Positions 59,653 to 64,000 of a stretch of 64,000 bases of DNA are shown piece by piece. The position numbers and the translations under genes are program-made. Numbering within the stretch: position 1 is the first letter of the stretch; each line of letters opens with the position of its first letter. Below the pieces are notes generated by a model, which saw nothing but the letters and a program-made list of their open reading frames with translations, was not told where the DNA came from and did not search any database. Origin of the DNA: Paractinoplanes rishiriensis (GTDB lineage: Bacteria; Actinomycetota; Actinomycetes; Mycobacteriales; Micromonosporaceae); NCBI RefSeq assembly GCF_016862375.1, contig NZ_BOMV01000057.1:291256-355255 (forward strand), read 5' to 3'.

Positions 59653-59831
59653 GATCCTCCCGTCCGCGCTGACGTGCCGCTTTTCCTCCGTCCATCCTGT
59701 TGTCAATCAACCGAACGGACTAGGACGGGATACGAAGTGGTATGCGGTGATTACGCGCTCAGCGAAGGCCCGGACGGGAATCGGCACGAACTTTGGCGCG
59801 TCCAACCGGGTTGGACGTTCGTTTCCGGGGT

Positions 59832-60815
59832 ATGCGGCGCGTTCCGCTGATGAGAGCCGACACCTTGACGACCACCGTGTTCGAGACCACGGACGTCGAT
59901 GCCGCCCAGGATTTCCTGAGCGGGGTCTATGGACCGCTGCGCCTGTCCGTGCCGGCCGGGCGGCATCACGTCCGGTTCACCCGGCACGTGCTCGGCGCGG
60001 CACAACTGCACCGGATCACGGCCCGGACCACGGTCGACGTCGACGGGACACCGTTCGGCATGCTGGGCTTCGGCCGGATGGCGGGCGGCTCGGTCACCTG
60101 CCGCACCGGCGGCCGGGAGCGCACCTACGACCGGGCCGGCGAGATCTTCGTCGCCGCCCAGCCGGATCAGCCGTACCGGGCCACTCTGGGTGACGCCGAC
60201 CTCGAACTGGCCTTTCTCGACCCGGAACTCGTCGCCCAGGTGGCCGACCCGGCGCCGAGCCGGGCCGCCCGCCCGGTCCGGTTCACCGGCGGCCGTCCGG
60301 TGTCGACCGAGGCGGCCTCGTGGTGGTCCAACACCTACAACTACGTCCGCGACCACCTCGTCGGCGGACCGGTCGCCAGCGAGCCGCTGGTCAGCGGGAA
60401 CGCGGCGCGGCTGCTGGCCGCCACCGCGCTGAGCGCCTTCCCGCACGACGGCCTGGACGAGCCCACCGCCACCGACCACCACGATGCGCAGCCGGCCACG
60501 CTGCGCCGGGCGGTCGCGTTCATCGAGGACAACGCGTTTCGCGACATCGGTCCCAGGGACATCGCGACGGCCGCCCGGGTCACCATCCGCAGTCTGCAAC
60601 TGACGTTCCGGCGGCACCTCGACACCACGCCGCTGGCCTACCTGCGCCGGGTGCGGCTGGCCCGCGCGCACCGGGAACTGCTGACCGCCGACCCGGCCGC
60701 CACCACGGTCGGCGAGGTGGCCGCCCGCTGGGGCTTCGACAACCACAGCCGCTTCACCGCGCACTACCGGGCCGCGTACGGCCTGGCCCCCTCGGCCACG
60801 CTGCGGCACCGCTGA
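59832..60815 (+). CDS. AraC-family transcriptional regulator
   Basis: 327 residues from ATG 59832 (GGGG just upstream); ATG 59850 is an alternative. The N-terminal half is the AraC_binding_2 type (TTVFETTDVDAAQDFLSGVY, HHVRFTRHVLGAAQLHRITA), the C-terminal half two helix-turn-helix motifs (FRDIGPRDIATAARVTIRSL, TTPLAYLRRVRLARAHRELL, TVGEVAARWGFDNHSRFTAH). A stand-alone regulator; its targets are not evident. Convergent with the GH16 gene. Confidence 0.88.
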   Translation: MRRVPLMRADTLTTTVFETTDVDAAQDFLSGVYGPLRLSVPAGRHHVRFTRHVLGAAQLHRITARTTVDVDGTPFGMLGFGRMAGGSVTCRTGGRERTYDRAGEIFVAAQPDQPYRATLGDADLELAFLDPELVAQVADPAPSRAARPVRFTGGRPVSTEAASWWSNTYNYVRDHLVGGPVASEPLVSGNAARLLAATALSAFPHDGLDEPTATDHHDAQPATLRRAVAFIEDNAFRDIGPRDIATAARVTIRSLQLTFRRHLDTTPLAYLRRVRLARAHRELLTADPAATTVGEVAARWGFDNHSRFTAHYRAAYGLAPSATLRHR

Positions 60816-60825
60816 CCCGCGGGCG

Positions 60826-60856
60826 ACGGGCCGGGTGCGCGGCGCACCCGGCCCGT
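60826..60856. terminator. bidirectional hairpin terminator
   Basis: ACGGGCCGGGTGCG / CGCACCCGGCCCGT, a perfect 14-bp stem with a 3-base loop CGG, centred between the stops of the AraC regulator and the convergent GH16 gene. Confidence 0.8.
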
Positions 60857-60867
60857 ACCGGGGAAGG

Positions 60868-62274
60868 CTAGCGGCGGAACTGGATCCAGTTGACGTTGAC
60901 GAAATCGCTCGGCTGGCCGCTGGTGAAGGTCAGGAACACGGTGTGCCGGCCGGACACGTTGGACACGTTGCCGGGAATCGAGCGCCAGCTCTGCCAGCCG
61001 CCGGTGTTGGCGAGGGCGAAGCTGCCGATCGGCGCGTTGCTGCGGCTGTCGACCCGGACCTCGACCAGGCCGCTCACCCCGCCGGCCGCACCGGAGGCCA
61101 CCCGGGCCACGAAGTCGCGCACGCCGCCCGTTCCGAACTCGACGTTGTTGAACTGCACCCAGTCGCCGTTCGCGATGGCGGCGATGTTCTGCCCGCCCTC
61201 ACTGGAGTTCTCGGTGATCACCCCGGACTGGGCGTTGAACGACTCGGCCTGCATGACCGCGTACGCGTCCCGGACGTTGCCGGACGGCGGCGGGGTGGTC
61301 GGCCCGGTGGTCGGCGGCGTGGTCGGCGGGTTCGTGGTGCCGCCACCGCCGCGGGTGTAGACCGCCACGTAGTCGACCAGCATGGGCCGGCCGGACACGG
61401 TGGATGCGGTCGGGGTGGCCGAGCCCGCGACGCCGTTCGGGAACGCGCCGCCCATCGCCACGTTCAGCAGGATGTGGTAGCCGGCGTGCGAGGTCATGTT
61501 GGTCCAGTGCGGCTCGCCGATCTGGGTCTGGGTGACCGAGTGGTACTGCTGGCCGTCCACGTACCACCGCAGCTGGTTCGGCGAGACGCTGCGATCCCAT
61601 TCGAAGGCGTACGTGTGGAAGGCCGACTGGCAGGTCGAACCCGGGCAGGTCCGGCTCGCGCCGATGCCCTGGGTCTCGTTGCACGGCCCGCCCGGGTTGA
61701 CGCCGCAGTGCAGCACGCCCCAGACCGAGTTGATGCCGTTCACGTTCTCCATCACGTCGAACTCGCCGATGGCCGGCCAGCTGTACCGGTCGTTACGGTA
61801 CGGAGCGCCCAGTGCCCAGAACGCCGGCCAGTAGCCGGAGGCCGCGGCCCCGGTCACGTTCGGCATCTGGATCCGGCCCTCGATCCGCAGCACGCCGCCG
61901 GACGGCGCCTTGAAGTCGGTGCGCTGGGTCTCGATGCGTGCCGAGGTCCAGGCTCCGGACGAGTTGCGCAGCGGGGTGATCCGCAGGTTGCCCGAGCCGT
62001 CGTGGGACACGTTGCTGGTGCTGTTCGTGTAGCTCTGGATCTCGCCGGTGCCCCAGTTCGGTGGGCCGCCGGGGTAGCTGGTGCCGAGGTCGATGATCCA
62101 GTTGCCGCCGTTCGGCAGGGTGTTGGCGGCACCGGTGAAGTCGTCGGCCCAGACCTGGGTCCAGCCGGACGGGGGCGAGGGGAGGGCGGCATCGGCGGAG
62201 ACGGCCATGGCCACCGATCCGCCGAGGGTGACGGTCGCGGCGGCGACGGCGAGGAGGCGGGTTCGGAGTGTCAT
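60868..62274 (-). CDS. secreted GH16 beta-1,3-glucanase with C-terminal CBM6
   Basis: 468 residues. Signal peptide to about residue 29. The GH16 domain (35-320) has WTQVWADDFTG at the start, GYWPAFWALG, and the catalytic loop GEFDVMEN with Glu171 nucleophile, Asp173 and Glu176 acid/base, followed by HTYAFEWD. A Thr/Pro linker (about 330-350) joins a CBM6 (MQAESFNAQSGVITENSSEG, GDWVQFNNVEF, FLTFTSGQPSDFVNVNWIQF). It cleaves laminarin-like beta-1,3-glucans. A palindrome AGAGCGCTCT is 40 bases upstream. Confidence 0.93.
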   Translation of the reverse strand: MTLRTRLLAVAAATVTLGGSVAMAVSADAALPSPPSGWTQVWADDFTGAANTLPNGGNWIIDLGTSYPGGPPNWGTGEIQSYTNSTSNVSHDGSGNLRITPLRNSSGAWTSARIETQRTDFKAPSGGVLRIEGRIQMPNVTGAAASGYWPAFWALGAPYRNDRYSWPAIGEFDVMENVNGINSVWGVLHCGVNPGGPCNETQGIGASRTCPGSTCQSAFHTYAFEWDRSVSPNQLRWYVDGQQYHSVTQTQIGEPHWTNMTSHAGYHILLNVAMGGAFPNGVAGSATPTASTVSGRPMLVDYVAVYTRGGGGTTNPPTTPPTTGPTTPPPSGNVRDAYAVMQAESFNAQSGVITENSSEGGQNIAAIANGDWVQFNNVEFGTGGVRDFVARVASGAAGGVSGLVEVRVDSRSNAPIGSFALANTGGWQSWRSIPGNVSNVSGRHTVFLTFTSGQPSDFVNVNWIQFRR

Positions 62275-62309
62275 GAACGAGGCCCTTCTTCTTCGGGCTG
62301 CGCACGGGG

Positions 62310-62321
62310 GAGAGCGCTCTC
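62310..62321. promoter_or_regulatory. palindromic operator upstream of GH16
   Basis: GAGAGCGCTCTC, a perfect 12-bp palindrome about 36 bases in front of the GH16 start. It is close to the TGGGAGCGCTCCCA box bound by CebR-type LacI repressors of cellulose/glucan genes in Streptomyces. Confidence 0.75.
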
Positions 62322-62532
62322 TTAAATTTCCGGCGTATTACAGGGCGATGTCAACCATGTCGTTGTGGCCCTGCCCGTTGCCCGGGCCACGGACCGTCCG
62401 AATGGGCAAAACGGTGGCAGGAGGCCGGAAGTCATGGGTACAAAGGCCCTACTGCGGGCCGGTCCAGGCAGGGACTCTACGGGGGGGACCCGGCACGCCT
62501 GGCCGGGCGCTGACCTGATCTTGGGGATGGCG

Positions 62533-63741
62533 ATGAGCAGTGCATCGCAGCGGCCGGCGGCCGGACGCCCGGGGTTGATGCTCGCCCTGGCCACCGTCGG
62601 TTTTGCGGTCAACTTCTGGGCCTGGGCACTGCTCAGCCCGCTCGCGGTACGGTTCGCGACCGCGCTCGACCTGACCTCCGTCCAGCAGGCGCTGCTGGTG
62701 GCGGTGCCGGTGATCGTGGGTTCGGTGGGACGTATCCCGGTGGGCGCGCTCACCGACAGGTTCGGCGGGCGGATCATGTTCCCGCTGGTGTCGGTGACCA
62801 CCATCGCGCCGGTGCTGTTTCTCGGCCTGTGGGGGCACAACTCGCTGGCCGCCCTGCTGGTCGGCGGCTTCTTCCTGGGCATCGGCGGCTCCGCGTTCGC
62901 GGTCGGCGTCCCGTTCGTGAACGCCTGGTTCCCGCCGGAGCGCCGGGGGACCGCGATCGGCATCTTCGGCGCCGGCATGGGCGGCACCGCGATCAGCGCG
63001 CTCACCACGGTGAAGCTGGTCGACGCGTACGGCACCGCCACCCCGTTCGTGCTGACCGCGATCATGCTGGCCGTCTACGCGGCGGTGGCGTACGCGGTCC
63101 TGCGGGACGCGCCGGGCCGCACGGTGCCGACCGCGCCGCTCGCCGCCCGGCTGGCCGCCACGCTGCGGCTGCGCATCACCTGGCAGGCGTCGGCGCTGTA
63201 CGCGGTCGCGTTCGGCGGTTATGTGGCGTTCTCGGTCTACCTGCCGTCCTACCTCAAGACCGCGTACGGGCTGACCCAGGCCGACGCGGCCAACCGGATG
63301 GCCGGCTTCGTGGTGCTCGCGGTGATCATGCGCCCGGTCGGCGGCTGGCTCTCCGACAAGTTCGCGCCGGCCCGGGTGCTCGCGGTGTCGCTGGCGTCGG
63401 TGGTGGCGGGCGCGGTCGCGCAGTCGTTCACCCCCGGCCTCGCCCCGGTCGGCACCATGGCGTTCCTCGGCATGGCCGCCGCGCTGGGCGCCGGCAGCGG
63501 CGCGACGTTCGCGCTGGTCGCCCAGGAGGCCCCGGCCCATCAGGTCGGCTCGGTCACCGGCGTGGTCGGCGCGGCCGGCGGCCTGGGCGGGTTCGTGCCG
63601 CCGCTGGTGATGGGCGTGATCTACGGCCAGCTGGGCAACTACGCGCTCGGCCTGGTGCTGCTCGCGATCGTGGCGCTGGCCGCCCTGCTGCTGGACGTCT
63701 TCGCGGTGGGCCGCCGGCAGGGCACGGCCGCCCATGTGTGA
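62533..63741 (+). CDS. narK: nitrate/nitrite transporter, NarK-type MFS protein
   Basis: 402 residues from ATG 62533 (GGGG 6 bases upstream). About 12 membrane helices. The nitrate signature GGFFLGIGGSAFAVGVPFVN and WFPPERRGTAIGIFGAGMGG, and GALTDRFGGRIMFPL between helices 2 and 3, are typical of NarK. It exchanges nitrate and nitrite. The stop overlaps the mini-ORF, and narG follows: the start of a respiratory nitrate reductase operon. Confidence 0.9.
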   Translation: MSSASQRPAAGRPGLMLALATVGFAVNFWAWALLSPLAVRFATALDLTSVQQALLVAVPVIVGSVGRIPVGALTDRFGGRIMFPLVSVTTIAPVLFLGLWGHNSLAALLVGGFFLGIGGSAFAVGVPFVNAWFPPERRGTAIGIFGAGMGGTAISALTTVKLVDAYGTATPFVLTAIMLAVYAAVAYAVLRDAPGRTVPTAPLAARLAATLRLRITWQASALYAVAFGGYVAFSVYLPSYLKTAYGLTQADAANRMAGFVVLAVIMRPVGGWLSDKFAPARVLAVSLASVVAGAVAQSFTPGLAPVGTMAFLGMAAALGAGSGATFALVAQEAPAHQVGSVTGVVGAAGGLGGFVPPLVMGVIYGQLGNYALGLVLLAIVALAALLLDVFAVGRRQGTAAHV

Positions 63742-63832
63742 GTACTGCGGCGGCCAGGCCGTCACCGTGATCGACGAACTGACCCGCGAGCACGACCGGG
63801 TGGTCGCACTCGCGGTGGGAGGAGCACGATGA
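63734..63832 (+). CDS. 32-residue CxxC peptide between narK and narG
   Basis: ATG inside the narK end; TGA overlaps the narG ATG (ATGA). The sequence starts MCEYCGGQAVTVIDELTREH and ends VGGAR. The MCEYCG start and TREHD are like the N-terminus of a hemerythrin-type protein, so it may be a remnant reduced to a peptide, or a real small metal-binding peptide. Coupling on both sides shows it is translated. Confidence 0.6.
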   Translation: MCEYCGGQAVTVIDELTREHDRVVALAVGGAR

Positions 63833-64000
63833 GTCTTGACGACCCGCTGACCGAGGCGCTGGTCGGCACGCGGCGGTTCTTCACCCGGGGTGAGGTGTCG
63901 GCGGATCACCGGACGCTGTTCCAGATCGGTGGGCGGCAGGCGGACGTGTTCTACCGCGACCGCTGGGCGCACGACAAGGTGGTGCGGTCCACGCACGGCG
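63829..64000 (+). CDS. narG: respiratory nitrate reductase alpha subunit (N-terminal part)
   Basis: The first 57 codons are visible. GGAGGAGC precedes the ATG. RRFFTRGEVSADHRTLFQIG, RQADVFYRDRWAHDKVV and RSTHG are the conserved N-terminus of NarG just before the Fe-S binding Cys/His motif. The subunit reduces nitrate at a molybdopterin guanine dinucleotide centre. The rest runs off the window; narHJI are expected beyond. Confidence 0.85.
   Translation, partial: MSLDDPLTEALVGTRRFFTRGEVSADHRTLFQIGGRQADVFYRDRWAHDKVVRSTHG

Overview
The window is very GC-rich. Its genes start with ATG, GTG or occasionally TTG and are strongly third-position GC biased. The contents point to a filamentous actinomycete, most likely Micromonosporaceae (Actinoplanes/Micromonospora-like): a mycothiol-dependent isomerase-fold protein, an F420-dependent oxidoreductase remnant, DUF1707, a membrane Ser/Thr kinase, a SigB/F-type sigma factor with an STAS antagonist, CBM2 and GH16/GH120/GH39-like polysaccharide enzymes and KdpFABC-DE. 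The genus is an inference from gene content; no rRNA or tRNA is present to settle it.

Layout. 1-11 kb is a sugar-use region: the start of a secreted CBM2 protein, a secreted PQQ-type sugar dehydrogenase plus gluconolactonase pair, and an operon GH42 beta-galactosidase - Gfo/Idh dehydrogenase - GH120 beta-xylosidase that diverges from a LacI regulator across two matching operators. A second copy of that operator type lies in front of a large secreted GH39-like enzyme at 40.4-43.0 kb, suggesting one regulon. 11-17 kb holds an HD-domain protein, a Y-family polymerase, a decayed universal stress protein gene, modABC for molybdate uptake, and a regulator/secreted-protein pair separated by an 11-bp direct repeat. 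18-25 kb holds a transmembrane Ser/Thr kinase with a membrane partner, a decaying hicAB locus fused to a phosphotransferase remnant, a TrmH-type methyltransferase, an acyl-CoA synthetase and two tandem secreted paralogues.

25.5-33.3 kb is a complete potassium-uptake operon: a 27-residue peptide, kdpF, A, B, C, D and E, all on the minus strand with stop/start overlaps. 33.4-37.7 kb is a three-gene overlapping operon ending in an 1100-residue protein that joins a Lon-like (S16) region, a membrane segment and a WD40-like propeller. It looks like the NACHT/nSTAND-WD40 conflict proteins of actinobacteria, with the NTPase replaced by a protease-like module. 37.8-45.5 kb is a mixture: small membrane protein, F420-enzyme remnant beside a tandem repeat, CBS and PRC-barrel proteins, GH39-like enzyme, Rho_N-type protein, SRPBCC protein, FhuF-type reductase and GNAT.

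45.5-55.6 kb is the most coherent unusual block: eight translationally coupled genes for making ADP-heptose and transferring it (two GT9 domains, three other glycosyltransferases, an SDR, GmhA-HldE in one reading frame, GmhB-GT9 in one reading frame) plus a NodU/CmcH-type carbamoyltransferase. Actinobacteria have no lipopolysaccharide, so the product is probably a heptose-containing, carbamoylated glycan, glycolipid or secreted saccharide. 55.7-64 kb holds an aldehyde dehydrogenase, a DUF6766 membrane protein with a lipoprotein and a mini-peptide, the STAS/sigma pair, an AraC regulator, a secreted GH16-CBM6 glucanase with its own palindromic operator, and the beginning of a nitrate respiration operon (narK, a 32-residue CxxC peptide, narG running off the end). 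The molybdate transporter at 13.7-16.3 kb could supply the cofactor metal for NarG.
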